A program made the position numbers and the translations under genes. Shown here piece by piece: positions 14,359 through 21,082 of a stretch of 31,520 nt of DNA. Positions within the stretch are counted from its first letter, which is position 1. Every line of letters starts with the position of its first letter. The stretch spans positions 1 through 31,520 of the forward strand of contig SFOB01000020.1 in NCBI GenBank assembly GCA_004554075.1, written 5' to 3'. The stretch comes from Treponema sp. (GTDB lineage Bacteria > Spirochaetota > Spirochaetia > Treponematales > Treponemataceae). The notes beneath the pieces are model-generated. The model was not told the origin of the DNA. It saw only the letters and a program-made list of their open reading frames with translations, and did not search any database.

Positions 14359-14411
14359 AACAATATTTTACCACGAAATCTTCTTGTATTTAATAGTAAT
14401 TATTGTTAAAT
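14358..14411. promoter_or_regulatory. Divergent promoters of marR and the membrane protein, with inverted repeat
   Basis: Minus strand (marR): TTAAAT (14393-14388), 17 bases, TAAAAT (14370-14365), six bases to the ATG at 14358. Plus strand: TTGTAT (14384-14389), 16 bases, TTAAAT (14406-14411), seven bases to the ATG at 14419. The perfect inverted repeat TAACAATA (14358-14365) and TATTGTTA (14401-14408) touches each -10 box, a sensible place for a MarR operator pair. Confidence 0.55.
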
Positions 14412-14418
14412 TTTAAAT

Positions 14419-15231
14419 ATGTTTGGTTTTATTATTAAAAAGAATTTCTGCGATGGTTGGGATAATCTTCTCTCTGTTATAGTTTCAAACCTTGTTTTCC
14501 TTTTTGCTGGAATAGGCCTTGTGCTTTTGAATGGACTTGCTGCCCAGTCTGACTCAGAGCTGCTTATTTTTCTTGCCCTGATTTTTGGTGTAGTTGTGCT
14601 TTCAATTCTTACAGTTGCATTTAGTGACTGTGCTGCACATATTGCCAATTTTGATGGTATACACATTCTTGATTTCTTTAAGAATATTCCAGGCTCGCTT
14701 AAAGATGGCGCTCTTTTTGGATTGATGAATGCTGGAGTATTTCTTATTTCCAGCTTTTCAATCAGATATTATATCGTAGAATCAGGTACTTTATTTGGAT
14801 TTGCCCTTGGCTGTGCTATTTTCTGGGTAGACTTTTTCTACCTTCTTGCAATGCAGTGGTTCATTCCTATCCGTGCCCTGATGCATAATAATTTCAAAAA
14901 ATGCTTTAAGAAAAGCTTTATAATTCTTTTTGATAATACCGGCTTTTCTCTCTTGATGGGACTCTACAATCTGATTTTAATTGCACTTTCTTTCTTATGT
15001 GTAGGTTTCTTCCCTTCAATGTCTGGCCTTCTTATTGCAAACACAAATGCCCTTCGCATTCTTCTTTATAAATATGATTATCTGGAAGAACATCCTGAAT
15101 TGAAAACAAAAAAAGAACGCCGCCAGATTCCATGGGATGATCTTATTGCCGAAGACCGCGAAATCCTTGGTCCTCGCAAACTCCGCAGCTTCCTCTTCCC
15201 TTGGAAAGACGATCAGCAGCAGGATTTATAG
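14419..15231 (+). CDS. Polytopic membrane protein, conserved-looking, function unknown
   Basis: A 270-residue inner-membrane protein with about five or six hydrophobic helices (about 20-42, 48-70, 95-115, 122-145, 175-205). A hydrophilic C-terminal tail of about 50 residues contains LYKYDYLEEHPELK and then IPWDDLIAEDREILGPRKLR, which reads like a conserved cytoplasmic motif. I recall similar tails in other treponemal hypothetical membrane proteins but can name no function. It is divergent from marR. Its start directly follows a -10-like box, so it may also be leaderless. A strong terminator follows. Confidence 0.75.
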   Translation: MFGFIIKKNFCDGWDNLLSVIVSNLVFLFAGIGLVLLNGLAAQSDSELLIFLALIFGVVVLSILTVAFSDCAAHIANFDGIHILDFFKNIPGSLKDGALFGLMNAGVFLISSFSIRYYIVESGTLFGFALGCAIFWVDFFYLLAMQWFIPIRALMHNNFKKCFKKSFIILFDNTGFSLLMGLYNLILIALSFLCVGFFPSMSGLLIANTNALRILLYKYDYLEEHPELKTKKERRQIPWDDLIAEDREILGPRKLRSFLFPWKDDQQQDL

Positions 15232-15248
15232 GATATCCTTGAAAAATG

Positions 15249-15278
15249 AAAAACCCCGGCTTGTAACCGGGTTTTTTG
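15249..15278 (+). terminator. Intrinsic terminator
   Basis: AAAACCCCGG and CCGGGTTTT-type arms around a short TTGTAA-containing loop, followed by T6. It is 17 bases after the membrane-protein stop and faces the convergent lipoprotein gene; the A-run on the left lets it work on both strands. Confidence 0.85.
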
Positions 15279-15302
15279 CTTAATGGAATAGGGCAAAAGA
15301 TT

Positions 15303-15791
15303 TTATTTTTCAGAATCTACTTTTACCAAAGGATATTCTTTTCCATTAGAACAAATCAATACGAATCCTTCTTCTGAATCTGATTCGGCGGTTGAAGCAG
15401 CTCTGTAAAAACCTCTTCTTGCAATATCAAATGTAACATCTTCATCAAGATATATAAAATTTGAAGATTCGTAATCAGTTTCCTGAAGTTGCTCTTTTAC
15501 TTCAAAAGTCAAAAAGACTTTATAATAGTCTTTTGATAAACCTGTTATTTTATCATAAGAACCTGGAGAAATGTGGCATTCATCTTTTGAATTATAATAA
15601 TTATGTTCATCATCATCTTGTACAAACCAGTCAGTTACTTCTACTGATGTATTATTTCTACAGGTTATGTCAAAACGTGTCTTAGGTTTACTGCTGTTGT
15701 TTCCAAGTCTGCTTGTATCAAGAGCAAGAATACAGCTCGAAAATAATCCGATTAAAAATGTAAGTGAAAGAAGGGGAATAAGTTTTTTCAT
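15303..15791 (-). CDS. Small lipoprotein, paralogue of the neighbouring lipoprotein (copy B)
   Basis: A 162-residue predicted lipoprotein: MKKLIPLL signal, lipobox FSSC with C20. I start it at the ATG at 15791, because the in-frame ATG four codons upstream (15803) is itself part of the GGAGG ribosome site for 15791. After a Ser/Lys linker the mature part has CRNNTSVEVTDWFV, then HISPGSYDKITGLSKDYYKVFLTF, then SNFIYLDEDVTFDI, all aligning with the gene at 15878-16429. The N-T-S...TDW and YYKVF blocks suggest a small beta-sandwich. Function is unknown; no enzyme motif is visible. Confidence 0.72.
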   Translation of the reverse strand: MKKLIPLLSLTFLIGLFSSCILALDTSRLGNNSSKPKTRFDITCRNNTSVEVTDWFVQDDDEHNYYNSKDECHISPGSYDKITGLSKDYYKVFLTFEVKEQLQETDYESSNFIYLDEDVTFDIARRGFYRAASTAESDSEEGFVLICSNGKEYPLVKVDSEK

Positions 15792-15823
15792 ATTTGCCTC
15801 CATGCCAAGATTTTAACACAAAA

Positions 15824-15853
15824 TCCGGTATTTTGCTAATTCAAAATACCGGA
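15824..15853. terminator. Hairpin between the two paralogous lipoprotein genes
   Basis: TCCGGTATTTTG and CAAAATACCGGA form a perfect 12-pair stem with a six-base loop. On the minus strand it is followed by TTTTGTGTT, a weak U-tract, 25 bases after the stop of the upstream lipoprotein gene. It may attenuate, not fully stop, transcription into copy B. Confidence 0.7.
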
Positions 15854-15877
15854 CCATTTTTCCTTTACTCAGTTTAA

Positions 15878-16429
15878 TTATTCAGCTACAAGATCAATAA
15901 TTGAGCCGTCTGAACCTTCAAGGTAGAACTGTGGTTTTGCAGCTGCTTCTCTTGCACCCTTGCATGAAATAACTACTGATGATTTTTCGTAAAGGCAGTA
16001 GGTAACGTTCTGGTTCAAATAGATGCTTTCGCTGCTTGCATAATCCCATGGATTGAGCTGAACTTCATCTTCGAAAGAGAAGAATACTTTGTAATAGCCT
16101 TCTGGAAGCTGTGTGATTCTGTCTTCTCCATGAGCTGGGATTTCGCGGTTGAAGCTTGAGTTAGAAAAAGTAACCTGATTGTCCTTTTTAACGCACCAGT
16201 CTGTAACTGCGTAAGATGTATTGTTCTTAAGAAGGATGCTGTACTTAGATGAAGTTGTTGTGGTTACAACCTGTGTTGTAGAAGATGAAGAAGTTTCTTC
16301 TTGTTCGCTTACCTGGGTTGTAGTCTTTGGCTTGCCATACTCGTAATCATCAAAAGGTCCAATAACAATACAGCTGGAAAGCATGAGGGCAGCTGCTGTG
16401 ATAGAAAGAATAGTAATAAGTTTTTTCAT
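15878..16429 (-). CDS. Small lipoprotein, paralogue of the neighbouring lipoprotein (copy A)
   Basis: A 183-residue predicted lipoprotein: MKKLITILS signal, lipobox LSSC with C20. A Thr/Ser/Glu-rich spacer (about 35-60, including TTTT runs) would hold the domain away from the membrane. The domain from about 64 onward matches copy B: LKNNTSYAVTDWCV, EIPAHGEDRITQLPEGYYKVFFSF, SESIYLNQNVTYCL. Three cysteines in the domain (in DWC, YCL, ISC) are mostly absent from copy B. A GGGAGAT ribosome site precedes the ATG and can pair with an upstream ATCTCCCG. Role unknown; a surface binding or structural role is possible. Confidence 0.72.
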   Translation of the reverse strand: MKKLITILSITAAALMLSSCIVIGPFDDYEYGKPKTTTQVSEQEETSSSSTTQVVTTTTSSKYSILLKNNTSYAVTDWCVKKDNQVTFSNSSFNREIPAHGEDRITQLPEGYYKVFFSFEDEVQLNPWDYASSESIYLNQNVTYCLYEKSSVVISCKGAREAAAKPQFYLEGSDGSIIDLVAE

Positions 16430-16435
16430 AAGTAT

Positions 16436-16483
16436 ATCTCCCGTATTTGAGTTTGTTTACAGTTATTTAGACACCCGGGAGAT
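16436..16483 (-). repeat. Inverted repeat that can hide the ribosome site of lipoprotein copy A
   Basis: ATCTCCCG (16436-16443 on the plus strand) and CGGGAGAT (16476-16483) are perfectly complementary. On the minus-strand transcript the downstream arm contains the ribosome site GGGAG, six to twelve bases before the ATG at 16429. Pairing would block initiation. Confidence 0.5.
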
Positions 16484-16518
16484 AAAAAAAGTGCACTTTT
16501 AAGTGCACTTTTTTTTAT
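16484..16518. terminator. Bidirectional intrinsic terminator
   Basis: An A7 run plus GTGCACTT, a TT loop, then AAGTGCAC plus a T8 run form a near-perfect palindrome. On the minus strand it ends the P-loop ATPase gene whose stop is at 16553. Confidence 0.88.
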
Positions 16519-16552
16519 TTTTTTTGCTTTTAGTCGGGAAGCAGATTAGGGC

Positions 16553-17209
16553 TTACTTTGTCATAAGCAGAGTTTTTGCATCGAGGTTCACTTTTCCTTC
16601 TCCATTTTTGAGGATTGCGAGGGAAAGGTTTTTACCTTCGGCAGCAAGGTGTGCTACTGTTGTAAAGTTTGCAAGCTTGTCTGCATCAAGAGTGCTCTTG
16701 AGATCTGCAGCTTCGTTTGTAAAACTGAACCAGGCAGTCATCTTTTCTGCTTTGATAAAATCTGCAAAGCATTTAATGTCTGAAGCAGATGCTTTATCCA
16801 TATCGAGTCCGTCTACAACAATTGTGCTGATTTTGATGCCACCGTCTTTCATTGCTTTAAGAGTGTTTACAACCTTAGGCAGGGTAAAGGTTTCCTGATT
16901 AAAGTTCAAAATTGTGCGGTTGCGGACAATTTCTTCGTTTACATCATCAAGATTAAGGCTCTTTTTCTTTGCAATTTCAGCAAGAATGCTTGAATACCAT
17001 GCAATAACGTTAGATGACTGCTGATCAAAAGAAACATGAATGAGTGCTTTGTCGTTAAGAAGGCTGTCAATTCCGAACTGAACCAGAATAGAAGTCTTTC
17101 CAAGACCCTTCTTAGCAGTTATGAGACCCATTTCACCGTCTTTTAAACCGGCATTTGTAGCATCGAAATATCTCACAGGACTGTGAGCGATTAAATCTTT
17201 TTTATCCAT
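16553..17209 (-). CDS. RecA/KaiC-like P-loop ATPase, function unknown
   Basis: A 218-residue single-domain protein. The Walker A loop is AKKGLGKTS (32-40), where the first Gly of GxxxxGKT is Ala. ALIHVSFDQQSSNVIAWY (55-72) resembles the strand-plus-catalytic-Glu segment of KaiC/RadA-like folds, but with Q63-Q64 where Glu is usual. A Walker B strand STIVVDGLD ends in D133. The remaining part has the strand order of a RecA core. It has its own promoter, a very strong AGGAGGT ribosome site and a terminator, and sits alone between EF-G and the lipoproteins. Similar single-domain proteins occur in spirochaetes as hypothetical cytoplasmic proteins, as far as I recall. ATP binding is likely; hydrolysis is uncertain. 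Confidence 0.72.
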   Translation of the reverse strand: MDKKDLIAHSPVRYFDATNAGLKDGEMGLITAKKGLGKTSILVQFGIDSLLNDKALIHVSFDQQSSNVIAWYSSILAEIAKKKSLNLDDVNEEIVRNRTILNFNQETFTLPKVVNTLKAMKDGGIKISTIVVDGLDMDKASASDIKCFADFIKAEKMTAWFSFTNEAADLKSTLDADKLANFTTVAHLAAEGKNLSLAILKNGEGKVNLDAKTLLMTK

Positions 17210-17249
17210 AGTTAGACCTCCTGAGGTGCAGTGTATTTTTACTTCCTAT

Positions 17250-17278
17250 ATTCTAAACGCTGAATAGATATAAAGCAA
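17250..17278 (-). promoter_or_regulatory. Sigma70 promoter of the P-loop ATPase gene
   Basis: On the minus strand TTGCTT (17278-17273), 17-base spacer, TAGAAT (17255-17250). The predicted leader is about 35 bases and carries AGGAGGT before the ATG at 17209, a conventional start in contrast to the leaderless genes. Confidence 0.65.
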
Positions 17279-17306
17279 GGAAATAATTTTATACTGTAGT
17301 TAAAAA

Positions 17307-17336
17307 TAAAAGGCTGCCCGAGTGGACAGCCTTTTA
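17307..17336. terminator. Intrinsic terminator of the EF-G gene
   Basis: AAAAGGCTG-C-CC, loop GAGT, GG-A-CAGCCTTTT: a stem with one C-A mismatch and flanking A and T runs. The mismatch sits at the same place as in the terminator at 5369-5405. Confidence 0.85.
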
Positions 17337-17352
17337 TGACGGAAATTACAGC

Positions 17353-19449
17353 TTATTTTTTACCAGCTGCTTTTTCTTCCTTGTGTTTAGCGATGAGTTC
17401 ATCAGCTACGTTATTAGGAACTTTACCGTACTTGAGGAATTCCATTGTGAATTCACCCTTACCCTGAGTTGAAGAACGGAGGATAGTAGAGAATCCGAAC
17501 ATTTCTGAAAGTGGAACTTCTGCGTTTACAGTAGATGTGTTGTTTTCATCAGTTGAATCAACAATTACACCACGGCGCTGGTTGATAAGACCGAACAAGT
17601 TACCCTGGAACTCAGTAGGTGCAGTCATCTGTACCTTCATGATTGGTTCGAGGATTACTGGCTTAGCCTTGAGGTAACCTTCGCGGAAAGCACCAATAGC
17701 AGCAATCTGGAATGCGTTATCGTTAGAGTCTACAGGGTGGTACTGACCATCATTAATTGTGATCTTAACACCTACGATAGGAGCTCCAATCAAAGAACCT
17801 TCCTTCATAGCCTTCTGGAAACCTTTATCACAAGAAGGGATGTATTCGTTAGGAATAGCACCTCCCTTAATTGCGTCTACGAACTCGTAGTCTTTCTCAG
17901 AATCTGGTTCCATGAATCCGGCAACACGACCGTACTGTCCAGAACCACCAGTCTGCTTTTTATGTGTGTAGTTGAAGTCACCAGTTGTAGTGATAGATTC
18001 GCGGTATGCAACCTGTGGCTTACCTGTTACAACTTCACAGTTGTATTCGCGCTTCATACGTTCAACGTATACTTCGAGGTGAAGCTCACCCATACCCTTA
18101 ATGATTGTTTCGTTAGATTCTGGGTCTGTGTATACGCGGAATGTAGGGTCTTCCTTAGTAAAGCGGTTAAGAGCCTTAGACATCTGCATAGCAGCCTGCT
18201 TGTCTTTTGGTTCGATAGAAAGAGAAATTACAGGCTCTGGAACGTACATAGAAGCCATAGAGTAGTTTACTCCACCGCTTACGAATGTATCACCAGATGC
18301 ACAGTCAACACCGAAGAGTGCTACGATATCACCTGCACAACCTTCGTTGATATCTTCCATCTGAGCAGAGTTCATACGAACAAGACGTCCAACCTTGAAT
18401 CTCTTCTTTGAACGAGTGTTATAGAGTTCTTCACCCTTCTTAATCTTACCCTGATATACACGAGTATATGTAAGCTGACCATACTGACCATCATCAAGTT
18501 TGAAACCAAGTGCAACACATGGCTTGTTATCAACTGATTCAAGTTCTACTTCAGCTTCGTTGTTGTCGAGGTCGAGAGCAACGTTCTTTACTTCGTTTGG
18601 AGCTGGGAGGTAGCGAACAACTGCATCGAGCAGTGGCTGGATTCCCTTGTTTACGTGAGCTGAACCGCAGAATACACCTACGAACTGTTCAGCAAGAGTT
18701 CCCTTGCGGATAGCAGCGATAACTTTATCTTCTGCAACTCCATCGTAACCCTTTTCCATGATTTCTTCCATCAAAGAGTCATCGAACATAGAAGCTGCAT
18801 CGAGGAGTTCTTCGCGGTACTTTTCAGCATCGTCTTTCATGTTTGCAGGAATTTCTGCAATGCGGAGGTCTTCACCGTTTGGTCCGTCGAAGTAGATAGC
18901 CTTCATTCCAACGAGGTCTACAACACCTTCGAGCTTGTCTTCCAAACCAATTGGGAGCTCCATCATATATGCGTTCAAGCCGAGCTTTTCGCGAAGCTGC
19001 ATGCGAACACGAACTGGGTTAGCACCCTGACGGTCACACTTGTTTACAAATGCAACGCGAGGTACATGGTAGCGCTTAAGCTGGCGGTCTACAGTGATTG
19101 ACTGAGACTGAACACCGGCAACGGCACAAAGAATCATGATAGCGCCGTCCAAAACGCGAAGAGAACGTTCAACTTCTACAGTGAAGTCAACGTGACCCGG
19201 TGTGTCGATAAGGTTGATTGTGTAGTCTTTCCACTGAACCTGAGTAGCAGCAGACTGGATTGTAATACCACGTTCACGTTCCAGTTCCATGTTATCCATT
19301 ACAGCACCAACACCGTCCTTACCACGAACTTCGTGAATTGCGTGAATCTTGTTACAGTAGAACAAGATACGTTCTGAAGTTGTTGTCTTTCCAGAGTCAA
19401 TGTGGGCACTGATACCGATATTTCTTACTTTTGAAATATCCCAAGCCAT
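17353..19449 (-). CDS. fusA: Elongation factor G, mitochondrial/spirochaetal type
   Basis: A 698-residue translational GTPase that drives ribosomal translocation. G motifs are all present: AHIDSGKTT (15-23), RGITIQS (60-66), DTPGH (82-86) and NKCD (136-139); the later EF-G domains run through to KYGKVPNNVADELIAKHKEE. The start is the ATG at 19449 with GAGGT six bases before it; an upstream in-frame ATG at 19527 lies within the -35 box and is rejected. The G-domain wording (HAIHEVRGKDGVGAVMDNME and SAATQVQWKDYTINLID) is closer to mitochondrial EF-G1 than to E. coli EF-G. Spirochaetes are known to carry such spd-type EF-Gs, split into translocation and recycling forms. I take this as the translocation form, but a second EF-G elsewhere is likely. 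Confidence 0.93.
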   Translation of the reverse strand: MAWDISKVRNIGISAHIDSGKTTTSERILFYCNKIHAIHEVRGKDGVGAVMDNMELERERGITIQSAATQVQWKDYTINLIDTPGHVDFTVEVERSLRVLDGAIMILCAVAGVQSQSITVDRQLKRYHVPRVAFVNKCDRQGANPVRVRMQLREKLGLNAYMMELPIGLEDKLEGVVDLVGMKAIYFDGPNGEDLRIAEIPANMKDDAEKYREELLDAASMFDDSLMEEIMEKGYDGVAEDKVIAAIRKGTLAEQFVGVFCGSAHVNKGIQPLLDAVVRYLPAPNEVKNVALDLDNNEAEVELESVDNKPCVALGFKLDDGQYGQLTYTRVYQGKIKKGEELYNTRSKKRFKVGRLVRMNSAQMEDINEGCAGDIVALFGVDCASGDTFVSGGVNYSMASMYVPEPVISLSIEPKDKQAAMQMSKALNRFTKEDPTFRVYTDPESNETIIKGMGELHLEVYVERMKREYNCEVVTGKPQVAYRESITTTGDFNYTHKKQTGGSGQYGRVAGFMEPDSEKDYEFVDAIKGGAIPNEYIPSCDKGFQKAMKEGSLIGAPIVGVKITINDGQYHPVDSNDNAFQIAAIGAFREGYLKAKPVILEPIMKVQMTAPTEFQGNLFGLINQRRGVIVDSTDENNTSTVNAEVPLSEMFGFSTILRSSTQGKGEFTMEFLKYGKVPNNVADELIAKHKEEKAAGKK

Positions 19450-19498
19450 ATTAATACCTCTTTTAAAAAAAATATTCCTAAGATAATAGTGTCTGTCT

Positions 19499-19527
19499 AT
19501 TTTAATGAAAAATAATGTTCTATTCAA
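19499..19527 (-). promoter_or_regulatory. Sigma70 promoter of the EF-G gene
   Basis: On the minus strand TTGAAT (19527-19522), 17-base spacer, TAAAAT (19504-19499). The predicted leader is about 43 bases, with GAGGT in front of the ATG at 19449. Confidence 0.68.
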
Positions 19528-19553
19528 GATATCAATTGAAAATCCTGCAAAAT

Positions 19554-20951
19554 TCAGAAGCCTGTTTCCAAAGCTATTTTGCCTGTGATAGTAAGCATTT
19601 TAAAATTCATTTTGCAGTTTAAACTGGCAGAAAGTTTTTTATCACTGATATTTTTGTCTGCAGAAGAAAAAGAAAAGGAACAGCTGCCGCTTATTTTATG
19701 TTTATTGTTGTTTGAAAGATTTAGGAGAAACTTGTATTTCATTGTATCTGTAGAATCAGCTTTTGTAGAAAACTTTTTCTCAGCAGAGATGGCCAGAGCT
19801 GGAGTGATGTATTTAAGATACCAGGTGTTTTTTATCTGAGCAGAAAATACTGCTGGCTGAAGGCTTTGAGGAGCCTGGTCTACAGACGGACAGATGAGGT
19901 TTGCTGTTCCCGAGAGAGTAAGTGAAATAGTAGTTAGATCAGAAGTAAGTTGTGCTCCAATATTCAGGCGGAGGGGGTGTTCTGTTTGAGTCAGATTGAT
20001 TTTAGAATATGCGTTAATGCCAAGTTTTAAGAATATAAGGTTTTTACGTTTTGTCAGCAGTGGCATTTTTGTAAGAAAACCAGCCTTAAATTGACTTGAA
20101 GGAGACAGTTTTTTTTCTGAACTTGTAAGCAAGGCTTCATACTGATTAAGGAAGGCAGAGGCAAATATTTCTGTATGATTTATAGAAGCTTTTAAGTCTA
20201 ATCTCCAGGCTGCGGAGTAGGGGCCAAAAGGACTTTCGTAAAGAGCAGACATAAAGCCTGTGTAAAAAGTATTCTTTCTTTTTTTAGTCTTGTATTCTGT
20301 AGAAAGTTGGGCCAGTGAACAAAAATGAGAGCCTGCAGTGTAGCCGGGAGAATCCAGAAAAAAAGATGTGCCGTAATTATCTTCATATAAGAATTGTCCG
20401 CAGGTCCAGGAAGCGCTTAAGGTCAGACGGTTTGAAAGATATTTATCTGATATCAGTGTAGAAAATAAGGGACTTGAAAACTCAGGTGAAGTCAGCATGT
20501 TTACTGAAAGTAAATAAGGATGCTTTATAAACAGTTTCATTTTAATCTGAAAGAAGAGGGCCTCTGGCTTTGAAAAACTTGAATAAGAGGGAAGTGAAGC
20601 AGAAAGACCTGTAACAGAGCTGATTCCGCTGGAAAAGGGGGAGCTGCCATTACTTAATTCTGGAGAGTTAAGCTTTGAAAGGGAGCCTGAAGCAGAAAGA
20701 TTTCCCGCTTTTATTTCTACTGGAAGCTTTTTATAGAGAGAGGCGCTTGAAAATAATAAGCCCAGATTAAACTTTTCCGGTCTGTTTGCACTTCTTAATT
20801 CCGCAAAAGGAGTTGTAAGTCTTATGCTTCCGGTTTGCTGGGCAGCTGAATAATCAGCATAAAAATCAAAATGAAAAAAATCTGCTGCCACGCAGGTAAA
20901 AAGCCAGGGGCCTGCAGCCAGTAAAATTGTAAATAATATTAGTTTTCTCAC
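19554..20951 (-). CDS. Exported, probably outer-membrane beta-barrel protein, function unknown
   Basis: About 465 residues from the preferred GTG start at 20951 (VRKLILFTILLAAGPWLF). A TTG at 20969 gives a longer frame but directly abuts a TATAGT -10-like box. The signal peptide probably ends at CVAA before DFFHFDFY; LFTC could be a relaxed spirochaetal lipobox but threonine at -1 is unusual. The mature part is Ser/Leu/Thr-rich with alternating patterns (for example LRLNIGAQLTSDLTTISLTLSG) and ends KIALETGF, a terminal Phe as in many barrel proteins. No ribosome site is obvious at either start. I do not recognise a family. The neighbours, EF-G and a SPOR protein, give no clue. Confidence 0.6.
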   Translation of the reverse strand: MRKLILFTILLAAGPWLFTCVAADFFHFDFYADYSAAQQTGSIRLTTPFAELRSANRPEKFNLGLLFSSASLYKKLPVEIKAGNLSASGSLSKLNSPELSNGSSPFSSGISSVTGLSASLPSYSSFSKPEALFFQIKMKLFIKHPYLLSVNMLTSPEFSSPLFSTLISDKYLSNRLTLSASWTCGQFLYEDNYGTSFFLDSPGYTAGSHFCSLAQLSTEYKTKKRKNTFYTGFMSALYESPFGPYSAAWRLDLKASINHTEIFASAFLNQYEALLTSSEKKLSPSSQFKAGFLTKMPLLTKRKNLIFLKLGINAYSKINLTQTEHPLRLNIGAQLTSDLTTISLTLSGTANLICPSVDQAPQSLQPAVFSAQIKNTWYLKYITPALAISAEKKFSTKADSTDTMKYKFLLNLSNNNKHKISGSCSFSFSSADKNISDKKLSASLNCKMNFKMLTITGKIALETGF

Positions 20952-21010
20952 ATAGTTAATATTGTGCAAACTATACGAAAAATATCACTTTTTCTGAAAA
21001 AAATAAAAAA

Positions 21011-21051
21011 AAATGCAAAAAAAAGGACTGCCCGGCCATCACGAGCAGTCC
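21011..21051 (-). terminator. Intrinsic terminator of the SPOR-domain gene
   Basis: GGACTGC (21025-21031) and GCAGTCC (21045-21051) form the stem; on the minus strand a T7 run follows, then GCATTTT. The stop codon of the SPOR gene is 32 bases upstream. Confidence 0.85.
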
Positions 21052-21082
21052 CCTTAATTAGGAGTATATAAGAGTGCACTTT

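Noticed and set aside
15792..15803. Start of lipoprotein copy B at 15803
   Set aside because: That ATG is part of the GGAGG ribosome site serving the ATG at 15791, and the shorter form has the cleaner lipoprotein signal.
17737..18411. Plus-strand 224-codon open frame
   Set aside because: It is antisense to the highly conserved EF-G gene; its Cys/Thr/Arg-rich peptide follows from EF-G codon bias.
19450..19527. N-terminal extension of EF-G
   Set aside because: The upstream ATG lies in the -35 box, and the GAGGT site plus the conserved MAWDISKVRN start fix the ATG at 19449.
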